A DNA stretch of 64,000 nt from Girardinichthys multiradiatus (GCF_021462225.1 NC_061795.1:1054001-1118000), one strand, 5' to 3'; shown: positions 12,398 to 23,269, counted from the stretch's first letter. Notes: generated by a model not told the origin, from the letters alone. A program made the numbers and translations.

Positions 12398-12874
12398 CAG
12401 TACTGTTCAAAAGTTTTAGGCAGGTGTGAAAAAAGTCAGCCAACCCAAACATACAGCCAAAGTGATTAAGATCTCCTGCATAAAGAAAAACAAGACTTAC
12501 TGGAAGTGATGGTCTGGCCCCACAGAGCCCTGATCTCAACATCATTGAGTGTGTCTGGGATGACATGAAGAGACAGAAAGATGTGAGAAAACCTACATCC
12601 ATAGAAGATCTGTGGTTAGTTCTCCAAGATGTTTGGAACAACCTACCGGCCGAGTTCCTTCAAAAAATGTGTGCAAGTGGACCTAGAAGAAAATATGCTG
12701 TTTTTAAGGCAAAGGGTGGACACACAAAATATTGATTTGATTTAGATTTCTCTTTTGTTCATTCACTGCATTTTGTTGATTGATGAAATTAAATGATTAA
12801 TACTTCAATTTTTGAAAGCATTCTCTGTTTATAGCATTTTTTCACACCTGCCTAAAACTTTTGCACAGTACTGT
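12398..12874. mobile_element. Internally deleted Tc1-like element
   Basis: Terminal inverted repeats start CAGTACTGTTCAAAAG on the left and mirror at the right end, with the TTTTAGGCAGGTGTGAAAAA segment in both. The middle keeps only the C-terminal transposase part on the plus strand, with a PDLN-IE-type Glu region broken by frameshifts near 12525-12560. At about 477 bp it is a non-autonomous deletion derivative. Its right flank does not show a clean TA. Confidence 0.75.
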
Positions 12875-13295
12875 GCTGAATCATGAAAAACAACAATTTC
12901 TACATTACCAGCTTCCAGTTTTCAGTTAAATATACCTGCGACTTTGATAGTCACAACACCAACTTTTCTCCCGACCTCAAAGGCAAAATTCAGCACAGCA
13001 TTATCAAGATACCTGAATGACTTCATCTCTGCTGTCAAACTGTGACACTAGTAGGTTCTTCCCGTCAGGGACTCTGGTAAGGGACAAGCAGAGCTTCCCA
13101 GAGACTCGAACATGAGGGTCCTCTGGAAGTTTTTCCAGCAGGGACTCCTTCACCAGTTGTAGTAGGATGTAAGCTGGGTGCAGGGGCCCCAGCTTGTGCT
13201 TCCTGGCCTCTTTGGTCATGTACATCAAATCAGTGCAGCATTTATCTGCACACACATCAAAGTATGGCAATTAGATGCTGCATCTAGGCCTTTAA

Positions 13296-13735
13296 TAAGT
13301 ACTCATGCTCCTCAAAACCTCTCCGCATTTGTCACGTTACAGCAGGATAACAACCCAAAATATACAGAGCAACAAAATGGTCCAGTCAATGTCCAGACCT
13401 AAGTCCAACTAGAGAATCTATGGTATGACTTGAAAAGGGATATTTATAGATGTTCTCAGTGCAGTCCTGCTGAGATTGAGCTATTTTGCAAAAGAAGAAT
13501 GGGTAAAAATATCAGCCTTCAAAAGTGCATTGCTGTCAGAGACCCCAAATAATTTGCATCTCCAGTTATAGCAAAATGTAATTCTGCAAGGTGTTGACTG
13601 GGGACTGAATGTTGCACTTTTCACATTTTTACTTATAAAACATTTTGGAAACCAGAAAACTGGACCTGTATGTATTGCAAAGTGCTGCAAAATGTTGTAA
13701 ATTGCCTCAACAGAAATAAATGCATTAAACTGACC
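13296..13735 (+). mobile_element. Decayed Tc1-like fragment
   Basis: The stretch at 13340-13450 reads like the conserved Tc1 segment 'QQDNNPKHT…SPDLNPIENLW' with stops and frame changes. No open frame remains. Confidence 0.5.
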
Positions 13736-13748
13736 TGAACTGAATTTT

Positions 13749-15028
13749 AAGTTACAACTCTAAGAGCAAAATGTGAGCAGCATTTTTCTCAGATTGGAAG
13801 CGTCTTTTTCTTTCTGCTCTCGGTGGAGGAGGACGCTTTTTCTCTGTCTCCCACACCCTCCCATATCTGCCCTGCTTCAGCTCTGTGTCTTGTCTTCTTT
13901 TTGGAGCCTCTTTTTGCATATCTTCCAAATTCTGAGTTATGGATTTGGTCAGCTGGTCGAGGAGAAGACAGGGTGAAGGAGAGCCAACTTGTCCAGACGG
14001 GACATTTTTCTCTGGATACACAATCGACTCTTGGCAGAAGTGGAGGATTGTGTGTCTGTCGATAATGTCAGTCGAGGATGTGGAAGATGTGTATATAATT
14101 GGATGTTTGATATCAGGATTTCTGCTTTTTGGAGTCAGCGGTTACCTGGCATATCGAGAAATTTGGAGAATGTCAGCAGCTGTTCTGGTCATTGTAAGGC
14201 TGCTTGGCATGTATGATGGGATCTTCAGAGCGATCAACACTCAGACTGAGATGTTACCTGAGCTGAATCGCAGACTGGATGTGATCCTTAGGATCGCAGG
14301 CAGGTTGCGGTTCCTGGACTCAGGGGTGAAATGGGATAAATCTTGGAGAAAGTTGTTCACTCGGATCTGGCAGAAAGACCAGGAATTTGACTGTTTGGAT
14401 TCGCCTTTGAGAAGAACCAGTGAGACTCTCAAGGCTGACGGAAAATTAAGAGTCAGCCTAACCCAAATAATTATTGTTTTTCTGAATCTGGCTCCCCTGC
14501 ATGGCCTTGATGGCTGGTTATCTTCAACTTCTCCTGGAAGTTATGTAAACATGACGCTCTGCTCCCTCTGCCACCTCCCTTCCCTGAGGACATCTGTGGA
14601 CCTGTTCAGAACTTTGTGGCCAGTTGATGAACCTTCCAACGAACCATCAAGGACAATGGTCTCTGTGACAGTGCTTCATGGACTTACTGCACACACACTT
14701 ACACACACTCACATGCTCAAGATAAACATATGCACCCCTCACACCACCTTCACCGTTCCCAGCATGATGTTGTTTTGTCAACTTGTTGCTTCTTTGTTCT
14801 GAGGTTTTTTACAATCTCAAACTGTATCCTGCTAAGGATAAAGTGTGAAATATGATTTATTTCCTCTACTTACCTAATGTGACCTCTTTTCTCATCTAAC
14901 AAGGGCAGCGCCTGTGAGTGGGCAGCAAAGCCTTGGTGACCCGTCTCCCCTTGTCTTGTGTCATGATGTATGTTTGGATGGGTTGTACTGAAATTCTAAT
15001 TTACCCTCGGGGATCAATAAAGTACCTT
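13749..15028 (+). mobile_element. Retroposed unit with a 287-codon ORF and L2-like 3' tail
   Basis: The unit is flanked by an identical 13-bp direct repeat, TGAACTGAATTTT, at 13736-13748 and 15029-15041. Its 3' end (ACCCTCGGGGATCAATAAAGTA) resembles the tail of the LINE fragment at 58492-59225 (TTCCCTTTGGGAATAATAAAGTA). These are the marks of LINE-mediated retroposition. The start could lie a little further right, because the flanking repeat may overlap the tail motif. Confidence 0.55.
13939..14802 (+). CDS. Putative two-pass membrane protein ORF of a retroposed repeat
   Basis: The frame is uninterrupted for 287 codons. Residues about 50-75 (VYIIGCLISGFLLFGVSGYL) form one hydrophobic segment and residues about 78-95 (SAAVLVIVRLLGMYDGIF) a second. 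Between about 95 and 160 it is basic and amphipathic, with RRLDVILRIAGRLRF. I do not recognise the family. The start is uncertain: the ATG at 13939 gives the longest product, but a Met near residue 43 (MSVEDVEDVY), just before the first hydrophobic segment, is equally plausible. The C-terminal third is low in charge and may be non-functional read-out. It lies in an intron of the pnpla pseudogene and has its own poly(A)-like AATAAA near 15017. Function unknown. Confidence 0.45.
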   Translation: MDLVSWSRRRQGEGEPTCPDGTFFSGYTIDSWQKWRIVCLSIMSVEDVEDVYIIGCLISGFLLFGVSGYLAYREIWRMSAAVLVIVRLLGMYDGIFRAINTQTEMLPELNRRLDVILRIAGRLRFLDSGVKWDKSWRKLFTRIWQKDQEFDCLDSPLRRTSETLKADGKLRVSLTQIIIVFLNLAPLHGLDGWLSSTSPGSYVNMTLCSLCHLPSLRTSVDLFRTLWPVDEPSNEPSRTMVSVTVLHGLTAHTLTHTHMLKINICTPHTTFTVPSMMLFCQLVASLF

Positions 15029-15430
15029 TGAACTGAATTTTTGAAGCCTCTGGCATAAACTGTTTTCTGCAAAGCGCAATATTAGGTGGATCAGCTAGGG
15101 ATTTTTAATGATTCTATTGTGAAGTTTCGTTTTTTTGTGCTTTCTCTACTTGGATTTACAACCAGATAATGATCGTAAATGTTATTAAATAGGCATAGAA
15201 AGATTGTAATAATTTGGGAAAACATAACATGGAGTTGAAATGTATTTTTAACTGTCATTAGAGATATATTTCAGTGAATGAAATCTATGCAGCACTCTGT
15301 AATCGAACCAATGAATCCATACAGTTAAAGAATCCAAGCATCATTTTAGTTTGTATAAGTCAATAAGGGAGACAGTCCACTCACCCAGGGGCATTCCTAG
15401 TAATAATAGCAGCCAAGGGGGCCCTTGCAG

Positions 15431-16131
15431 TGTCATGATTCTGGCACGTCTGCTCTACCCTGTCTCCCTGGCTGCAATCAGCAGATTAGATGCACCTGGT
15501 GGCTGCTGCAGTGTAGTGCAATCTGTGGAAAGCCAAGCACCTGTGTCTTCCCTGATATATACTGACTCTGACAAGCAGACGGTGCCAGATTTTTGAAAGC
15601 CATTGTGTGAGTAGATATCCAGCGTTCCTTCCTGTCTGATCATTGTTCTTGACCTTGCCTTGCCTTTTGGATTTATGCCTCTGCCTGCTCCCTGTCGGAC
15701 TATTTGGATTTTGGTTGTCGACCTTGTTTCCTGCATCTGGTTTATGCCTCTGCCTGCCCCTTGCCTGACGACTCTTGTTCCGATCGTTGACCCTGTTTCT
15801 GTCCTTGGATTATTGAGCCAGCCTAGCCCTCTGATTATTCAGCCTGGAGTCACTTCTTACCTGAGCTGTGGAGATCACTGCCTGCCGCCCACTAAGGTTT
15901 CCCCTCTGGGTTTCAAGTTCCACTCAAGACAAAAGCAGGTTAGTGGCTTTTCTGATCCCTGCAAAATCTGGAGAGACTACAAGTCACTAATCCCTCTTTC
16001 TGCCTCAGTGATTCCTGGAAGCTGTGAGGAGTGTTACCTGTGTGACGTTTTCCTGTGGCTGAATAAACCTTTTAAACTTTCAGTACTGTGTCTGGCTGAA
16101 ACTTGGGTCCACCTTTTTCTGATTCATAGCA
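15431..16131 (+). repeat. 5' LTR of the gypsy element
   Basis: 701 bp, TG…CA, containing AATAAA near 16061. Positions 15815-16131 match 19127-19443 almost base for base. The high identity suggests a fairly recent insertion. Confidence 0.9.
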
Positions 16132-16148
16132 GAAAAATCTGGCCAAAA

Positions 16149-17060
16149 ATGGACCCATCGCCAGCACAACAGTGGCCTACCCATGTTGATGATACCCTTT
16201 CCTGGTTGGGTTCCAGCATGGAGGAAATAATTTCCACATTACGTTCTGGTAATCTTGTCTTCGAGCCGCCACCGTCACAAAGAAACCACGCCCAAATAAC
16301 ACGGACAACAGCAGAGGTAAGGGAGCCACGCCTCTCTCCGCCTGAGATGTTCAGGGGAGACTCAGACCAGTGTCGAGCTTTTCTAACTCAGTGTGAAATT
16401 CATTTTGAGCTTCAGCCGTCATCCTTTCCCACTGAACGTTCCAAGGTGGCGTTTGTTATATCTCTGCTGGCAGGAAGGGCGAAGCAGTGGGGGACTGCTG
16501 AATGACAAAACAGGTCTGCATCTTGTGCCTTCTATGAAACTTTTTCCAAGGAACTCATTCGAGTTTTTGACCCGGTCATTCTAAGTCGTGAAGCTGCAAG
16601 AGGATTATTATCCCTCAAACAGGGTGATCAGTCTGTCTCGTCCTATATAATTGACTTTCATTTGTTGGCTGCAGAGAGCCGTTGGAATGAGGCAGCACAA
16701 ATGGATGCATTCATGAAAGGATTAAACGAAGACATCAAGGATGAGTTAGCGACCTGTGACTATCCTTCTTCCCTGAAGCAACTCGAGGACTTGGCTGCTC
16801 GCATTGATATTCGGCTGGCAGAGAGAAGGAGGGAGAAGCGCCATGAGAAGGGTCGCTCATCATTACCTCAGGTTTCTGCACACCAGTATGAGAGAAGGAG
16901 TCAGTCACCTTTCACTGAGGCAAATGATAATTGTGAGCCCATGCAATTGGGCAGAACCAAGATTACTCCTGAGGAGAAAGATCGTTGGAGAAGATTCAAG
17001 CTCTGTTTTTATTGTGGAGAGAAGGGACATTTAGCATTCAGGTGTCCACTAACTTCTATA
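16149..17060 (+). pseudogene. gypsy gag (frameshifted)
   Basis: Structural polyprotein of the retrotransposon. The start ATG is at 16149, reading MDPSPAQQWPTHVDD. The conserved SPPEMFRGDSDQCRAF segment is typical of fish Ty3/gypsy gag. The first frame ends in a TGA at 16503-16505. The remainder continues in another frame from about 16570 with coiled, charged sequence. A zinc knuckle CFYCGEKGHLAFRC (Cx2Cx4Hx4C) lies at about 17000-17045. Immediately after it the sequence jumps to the end of the RT region, so protease and the RT palm are missing. Confidence 0.85.
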
Positions 17061-19108
17061 GGAGGTTTATTAGAAATTACAGCCTGGTTGCTACTCCCCT
17101 AAATGCTCTTACCTCTTCCAAGGTAAAATTTGTGTAGAATAAGGATGCAGAGAAGGCCTTCAATAGGTTAAAGGAACTCTTCACGTCAGTTCCAGTGTTA
17201 CGGTCTCCTGACCCAGAGAGACAGTTTATCGTGGAGGTGTGTTGGATGGGTGCAAAAACTTGTTATCACTCATGTAAAAACTTTGTGTTGCAAGGCACCT
17301 GCACTATGCCTTCCTCCCTGTGTGTGTGAGATCATTGTTATCTCTGTGAGAACCAGCCTCCTTTCTGTCTCACACACACACACCCTGTCTGAACTGTCTG
17401 TTGAATTGTGTATATAAATAAAGAGATAGGGTGTCAAAACTTTGTAGTTGCACTGCAAAGTGGGCTACCCTTGCTGCAAGTAACTCTGACTGTATCGTTC
17501 TTACCTCTGAGTTGACTGAATAATACCTAACAAGGTGGATGCCTCAAGCACTGGGGTCGGAGCCGTATTAAGCCAGAGAGGTGAGGATGATCGTGTTCAC
17601 CCATGTGCCTTCTTTTCAAGGACTCTGTCACAGGCTGAGCGGAATTACGACGTGGGAGACAGAGAGTTATTGGCTGTCAAGTTGGCGTTGACAGAGTGGA
17701 GACATTGGCTGGAGGGGACTAAGGAGCCGTTTATGGTGTGGATTGACCATAAGAACTTGGAGTACCTGAAATCAGCAAAACGGCTAAACCCCAGACAGGC
17801 TAGGTGGGCTTTGTTTTTTGGTTGTTTTAATTTCTCCCTATCTTACAGGCCAGGGAATAAAAGTGGCAAACCTGATGCCCTATCCCGGATTCAAGAGCCT
17901 GAAGAATCTCAGTCTGCGGGTGAAGAGGAGTTTATCCGTCCTGAAACTGTCAGGTTGTCTGTGTCCCGAGTTGAGGTGGAAAGGGAGGTCCAGGAAGCCA
18001 TTAGAGATCTGCCTATCCCACCATCATGTCCACCTGACCGCTGTTTTGTCCCTGAACGCCTTGTGCCTAAGGTACTGGAGTCTTGTCATTGCTCTCGTTT
18101 AGTTTGTCATCCAGGAATCAGCAGAACCATTCAGACAGTTCGAACTCAGTTTTGGTGGCCATCGCTGGTCAAGGATGTCAAAGACTTTGTTGCTGAATAC
18201 ACTCAATGTTGTCAAGCTAAGCCTTCTCGTCGCCCCCCTGCGGGGTTGTTGCACCCTTTGCCAATTCCCCCTCGCCCGTGGTCGCACATTGTGATGGATT
18301 TTGTGACAGGTCTACCGGTTTCTAATGGTCACTCTGTACTACTAACCATAATTGACAGATTTTCAAAAATGGTTCATCTGGTGCCCTTGGAGAAGCTTCC
18401 ATCTGCTAAGGAGATGGGTGAGATATTGACCCGAGACGTTTTCAGGCTCCATGGAATCCCAAATGACATTGTTTCCGATAGAGGACCCCGATTTGTGTCA
18501 CGTTCTGGAAGGAGTTTTGTTCTTTGTAGGGAATTTCTGTTAGTCTTTCTTCAGGGTTTCATCCTCAGTCTGATGGCCAAACTGAGAGAGCCAACCAAGA
18601 AGCTGAAACCAAATTTCGTATATTATGTGAGTCTGACCCGACCAAGTGGTCACAAAATTTGCCCTGGGTTGAATACGCCATGAACTGTATGCAATCAAGT
18701 GCCACTGGTTTGTCCCCTTTTCATGTTGTGTTTGGTTTCCAGCCGCCCATGTTTTCAGTTCAGGAGAGAGAAGCTAATGTTCCGTCCGCCCAAGCGGCTG
18801 CCCGAAGGTGCCAAAGAATATGGAGAAAGGCCAGGAGGTCGATGATCAGAATGTCACTGGTTCAGTCAAGAACGGCCAACCGGAGACGGATCCCTGCCCT
18901 TAAGTACCAGGTGGGGCAGAAAGTTTGGCTCTCCGCCAAGGACCTCCCATTAAGGGTAGAATCCCGGAAATTGGCACCCCGATTTGTTGGACCTTTCCCA
19001 ATCTCTAAGATCATCAACCCTGTCGCTGTACGACTGAGATTACCCAACTCCATGAGGATTCACCCCACGTTCCATGTTTCTCAGGTCAAGCCCTTCGTGG
19101 AGCCCCAA
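17060..19108 (+). pseudogene. gypsy pol remnant: RT tail, RNase H, integrase
   Basis: From 17060 the frame reads the C-terminal RT stretch FYRRFIRNYSLVATPLNAL, with a stop in VKFV*NKD. RNase H begins [16 protein letters not shown] at 17535 and includes the DHKNLEYL segment. The integrase zinc region (H…H…CxxC) is around 18095-18220, followed by the DDE core with MDFVTGLP (first Asp) and [10 protein letters not shown] (second Asp). A frameshift near 18500 then puts the [13 protein letters not shown] segment with the Glu in another frame. The last part (18659-19108) reads [11 protein letters not shown]. No chromodomain is seen. It is dead by several lesions. Confidence 0.85.
17240..17532. mobile_element. 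Solo LTR, 293 bp, nested in gypsy pol, TSD AGGTG
   Basis: Begins TGTTGGATGG and ends ACCTAACA. Flanked by AGGTG at 17235-17239 and 17533-17537. It interrupts the RNase H codons for VEV|DAS, which rejoin in frame when it is removed. It contains TATATAAATAAAG-like signals and a short (CA)n run near 17372. It inserted after the gypsy element did. Confidence 0.88.
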
Positions 19109-19110
19109 CG

Positions 19111-19443
19111 TGGCTGCTGCAGTGTTGAGCCAGCCTAGCCCTCTGATTATTCAGCCTGGGGTCACTTCTTACCTGAGCTGTGGAGATCACTGCCTGCCGC
19201 CCACCGAGGTTTCCCCTCTGGGTTTCAAGTTCCACTCAAGACAAAAGCAGGTTAGTGGCTTTTCTGATCCCTGCAAAATCTGGAGAGACTACAAGTCACT
19301 AATCCCTCTTTCTGCCTCAGTGATTCCTGGAAGCTGTGAGGAGTGTTACCTGTGTGACGTTTTCCTGTGGCTGAATAAACCTTTTAAACTTTCAGTACTG
19401 TGTCTGGCTGAATCTTGGGTCCACCTTTTTCTGATTCATAGCA
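19111..19443 (+). repeat. Truncated 3' LTR of the gypsy element
   Basis: Matches the last ~317 bp of the 5' LTR. The 15 bp TGGCTGCTGCAGTGT just before it also occurs inside the 5' LTR at about 15500, while the following ~300 bp of LTR are absent. The LTR and internal end were therefore joined by deletion. Confidence 0.8.
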
Positions 19444-20263
19444 TGCAGAGGCTCCATAGATCTTTGAGGCATCTTGAATAAAACGAGGAAATAGTTCAAG
19501 GAAACATCTGATGACTCCGACATAATAAATAAAACCACATCCTGCAAAGGAGATGCTCCACTCTTTGTTCAGGTGAAACATTTTCTAAAACCTACCTCAC
19601 AATAAAAACTTCAAATTCTAAAACAAAATACTCTGACTCAATTTGGTGAAATGTTCAATCGTGTTTACAGCCAGTTGTCACCTTTGCATTTCACCTGTAG
19701 TCAACATCCAAAGGTGAAAGTGCAATGTTGAGCCGTCGTATGGCTTTATGAGTCCTGTTCCTATTGGCTGGATAACGTCACATGATTCACACTATGCGCG
19801 ATTGTCGAGAGTTGCGCCTCTGAGTCTGGCCTCGGATAGTTTTAAAATAATTTTTTAGCGATGAGCATCCCTGTGGTGGACTTTAGCGTCTACAACCTAA
19901 GTAAGAAAGAAGCTACCGGCGAGCAGCTGCAAACCCTGAGTGAGGAGCTGAAAACTGCTTTCTCCCAATATGGGTTTGTTTTCCTGAAAAACTCTGGGGT
20001 CTCGCAAGAGGAGATAAATCCAGCTCAGAAAACCTTGATAATAGCGTCTAAAGCAAAATCCGCATTTGATGTGTGGCGTGTTTCAATAGGTGGAGCGTGT
20101 AATGGACATCTCTGAGAAGTTTTTCCTGCAACCAGAAGAGCTGAAAAAGCCCTTCAGCAGGAAGAGCTTCCCAAACAATCCTAAGCACGGTTGGGTGTCG
20201 CTGGAAATTGAGAGGTAGGTCGTCCAGATACACAATAAGGCCTTCACTCTAACAGACACTAAA

Positions 20264-21437
20264 CTGCCTTGTAAAAGTATTCACCCCCCTTCAAAAACTA
20301 TTCTTACAGTCCCAACCTTCAATGCATGTTATTGTGATTTCATGTCATAGACCAACAAAAAGCAGAGCACAATTGTGAAGTGGAAGGAAAATAATATCAG
20401 GTTTTCAAAAATATTTTCAAGTCAAATCTGAAAAGTGTGGCTGATACCTTTTACATAAAATTAACCAAACCCAGATTCCAGCAGTGTGCAATTTAACGTT
20501 TGTATAAATAAAGTTGTTCTGTGAGGGCCGCAGAGGTTTGTTAGAGAACATCAGTGAAAAAATAAACAACATAATGAAGACCAAGAAACTCAGCATACAG
20601 GTCAGGGATAAAGTTATGGCAGTATTGGGTGTTATAACACAATATCTTAGACTTTGAACATCCAACAGAACATTTTTAGACCCATCATCTGAAATTGGAA
20701 AGAGTATGGGACAACTGAAACCCCACCAAGACATATTGGTGCACCCAAAGTGTGGTTGTTGGGGAAAAAACTCATAAGAAGTCTGCAGTTTGCAGCAAAC
20801 CATGAAGGCAACACAGCAAACAAGGTGCTCAGGTCAGATGAGACCAAAATGAATCTTTTTGCTGTACAGGTGTGGCGAGTGTGGTGGAAAACGAATACTG
20901 CATATTACTCTGAACACACCATGCTTTGGGTGAAACATGGTGGTGGCAGCATCATCCTACGGGGATGATTTTCTTTAGAAAGACATGAGGCTGGGAAGGA
21001 GGTTCACCTTCCAACAGGACAACAACCTAAAGATAGTGCTAGAGTAACAATAGAATGGTTAAGTTCAAAGCACTGTCATGTGGTGGAATGGCTCAGTCCA
21101 AGTCCATTCCTGAATTGAACTGTGAATCTGTGACGCTCCCCATTCAGTCCGACTGAGCTTGTGATATTTTGCACAGAAGAATGGGCTAAACCTGGGCTTA
21201 AGATGCGTCAAGTTTTACAAATTATTTACGCAGGTGTACTGAGTACATATGCATGTTTCAGTTTGTATAGCTTTATTTGTGGATGGTTGAAAAATGTTCC
21301 TTCGACTTTCCAAGTATCCAATACTTTTTTGTTAGTCTATCCCATAAATCACAATTAAATATAAAGTTATTTGTCATGGAAACGTGAAGACAGGGGGAAA
21401 TGTTCAAGGGGTATAAATACTTTTGGAAGGCACTGTA
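20264..21437. mobile_element. Decayed Tc1-like element in oxygenase intron 2
   Basis: The left end reads GTAAAAGTATTCACCCCC and the right end GGGTATAAATACTTTTGGAAGGCACTG, an imperfect inverted repeat typical of fish Tc1-like elements. Transposase-like wording is at 20830-20965, with no open frame. Confidence 0.6.
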
Positions 21438-21559
21438 AAATAACATTTAAACTCTTATTGACTGTTTTATAATCTAGATAAATGCTTTTCAGGTTGAATC
21501 CGAGCCAGCCTGGAGACCTAAAGGAGGCATTCAACACTGCATCATTTCACCCTGACATT

Positions 21560-22247
21560 GTAATGAATCATTCTGAATATTTTAATCAGCATCTGTTTGT
21601 GTTCAGTCATGTAACAGAAAGAGCCCACCACCGTGGTTATCAGTTTCAGGCTAAAGTACAATGTAGTAACTTACCTGTTGCTACTGGCTACCACTGTAGA
21701 CTGATTGCATATCTGTGTGTAGTGACCCACTTTAGCTGTGTATTAGCATGGTCGCGCAGACAGAGTTTCTATAGCAATACTAACAAATGAGGAAAACACA
21801 ATCATCTGTCCTTTACCTTGTAGCTATTAAATTAAACCAATTAAAAAAATACATACAATTGTTTGTTGTGAAAAGTGTTAATGCTAGTGTGTCTTGCAAA
21901 AATATTCAGGCCCCCTTGAACTTTTTCACATTAATCTTTGACTAGGCCATTCTGATGATCTCCAACCAGCTTCCCTATCCATGCTGTAATAGAGGGTTCC
22001 ATTTGTAGTCGGAAGTCGAAATTTACGACCTCAAAATTGAAAATTTAAACTGGAATGTACCTAGAAGTCGGAATTACGAGCCATAAAGTTGGGGCAACAT
22101 AACCATACCCGACTTCCGCATTTAAGATGGCTGCTTCTCCCATCAATAGTAGTAAAACGTTCTTATTATTTATGTAACATTTAGTTAGCCCTACACATAC
22201 TACTTTTCAGTGTTTATAACATGAGATGTTTTAACACTGATTTGTAT
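21560..22247. other. Oxygenase intron 3, left part
   Basis: AT-rich sequence with no exon or clear repeat boundary that I can support. A GAAGTCGGAA-type motif recurs near 22008 and 22070. Confidence 0.4.
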
Positions 22248-22963
22248 TAGGGCTGCAACTAATAATTATTTTGCTAATTGAATATTCGGTCGACTATTTT
22301 TTTCACTAATTGGTTAATAATTAGCAAAAGGTGCTTAATGGGAGATTTCTTACAGAATTTGAACCAGGTGAAGCTAAAGCTATGCTACTTGATGAGTTCT
22401 GGATAGAGCATATTTAGTGAAGGTTTTTCATCTTAAATGCAAAATGTATATATTATTGTAAAAGTTTGGGCTAATTACTGTTCTGAGTGGGCTGTTCTTT
22501 CAGCAAATGGCATGTCTGTATATACTTCAGTTAAAGATTATTCAATTACTAAATTAGTTAACAATAATTTCAATAATCGGATTAATCATTCATTCATCTT
22601 CTATACCGCTTATTCCATAGTGGGTCCAGCAGTCTATGGGCGAGAGGCAGGGTACACCCGGGACAGGTCGCCAATCCATTGCAGGGCAACATGGAGACAT
22701 ACAGGACAAAAAACCACACACACTCATTCACACACCTAAGGGCAATTTAGAAAGACCAATTTATCTAACATTCATGTTTTTGGACTGTGGGAGGAAGTGG
22801 GAGTACCTGGAGAAAACCCACGCATGCACAGGGAGAACATGCAAATTCCATGCAGAAAGACACCATTTGGGAGTTGAACCCAGGATCTCCTTGCTGCAAG
22901 GCAACTGAGCTACCAACTTCACCGCTGTGCAGCCAATTAATCCGATTAATTGTTCCAGCCCTA
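22248..22963. mobile_element. hAT-like non-autonomous element with a nested repeat
   Basis: The left end TAGGGCTGCAACTAATAATTATT and the right end AATTAATTGTTCCAGCCCTAG are inverted. This AGGGCTGCAAC terminus is common in fish hAT-like elements. The inside carries the dispersed GGTGGCGCAG repeat on the minus strand (22590-22940). An exact 8-bp target duplication is not visible. Confidence 0.6.
22590..22940 (-). repeat. Dispersed 'GGTGGCGCAG' repeat, minus copy
   Basis: In reverse orientation it shows the GCCCTGCAATGGATTGGCG, TCCTCCCACAGTCC and CCTTGCAGCAAGGAG segments shared with the copies at 9650 and 37555. The two halves of the surrounding hAT-like element meet across it. Confidence 0.75.
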
Positions 22964-23269
22964 GTTTATATGCATGAAATACCGCGTAGAACAATGTTAT
23001 TGCCATTGTTATTGTTGTAACAGTGGCCATATATGAGCATTGAAGAATAAGAGCGTTCCGGAAACTGGAATGCTATCACCTTGGAAAATACGTCCTTCCG
23101 ACAGCCCAATTCCGAGTTCCCAGGTAAATGCAAGGGATTACAAAGCATTCCAAGAGTATGATGCTGCCACAGCTATGTGTCACTGTGGGAATTGTGTGCT
23201 TAATGTGAACATTTTGAAAGGGGCATGGATGCTTTTGGAAGGCACAGATCCAGTTTTTCAGCTTTTTTC

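Larger units (their letters stand above)
15431..19443 (+). mobile_element. Ty3/gypsy LTR retrotransposon, internally deleted
   Basis: The element runs from TGTCATGATT to ATTCATAGCA with the 5-bp target duplication TGCAG at 15426-15430 and 19444-19448. Order is 5' LTR, gag, pol remnant, 3' LTR fragment. Gag ends in a CCHC knuckle. Protease and most of reverse transcriptase are deleted, and RNase H and integrase remain. A foreign solo LTR sits at 17240-17532. The 3' LTR lacks much of its 5' part. It is inserted into exon 1 of the pnpla copy-2 pseudogene. Confidence 0.95.
8400..19580 (-). pseudogene. Patatin-like phospholipase, copy 2, broken by a gypsy insertion
   Basis: This is a tandem relative of the pnpla gene at 1-4993. 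Recognisable exons on the minus strand are exon 1 at 19580-19444 plus 15430-15385, exon 2 at 13245-13013, exon 3 at 12273-12209 and exon 4 from 8575 to about 8400. Exon 2 is 233 nt, the same as in copy 1. Exon 1 starts [17 protein letters not shown] and reads as far as GASA, where the gypsy element interrupts it. The 3' piece of exon 1 still ends in a GMPL-like segment before a GTGAGT donor, but in a frame shifted from the GASA part. Exon 3 is 65 nt against 66 nt in copy 1, a 1-nt deletion. Exon 4 keeps YYVDGAVSDNLP but lacks about nine residues corresponding to the SPFSGESDI region. Later exons are not identified. Several independent lesions make a functional product very unlikely. Confidence 0.8.

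Noticed and set aside
13752..14021. 89-codon minus-strand frame
   Set aside because: Shadow of the plus-strand 287-codon frame and its leader; composition is low complexity.
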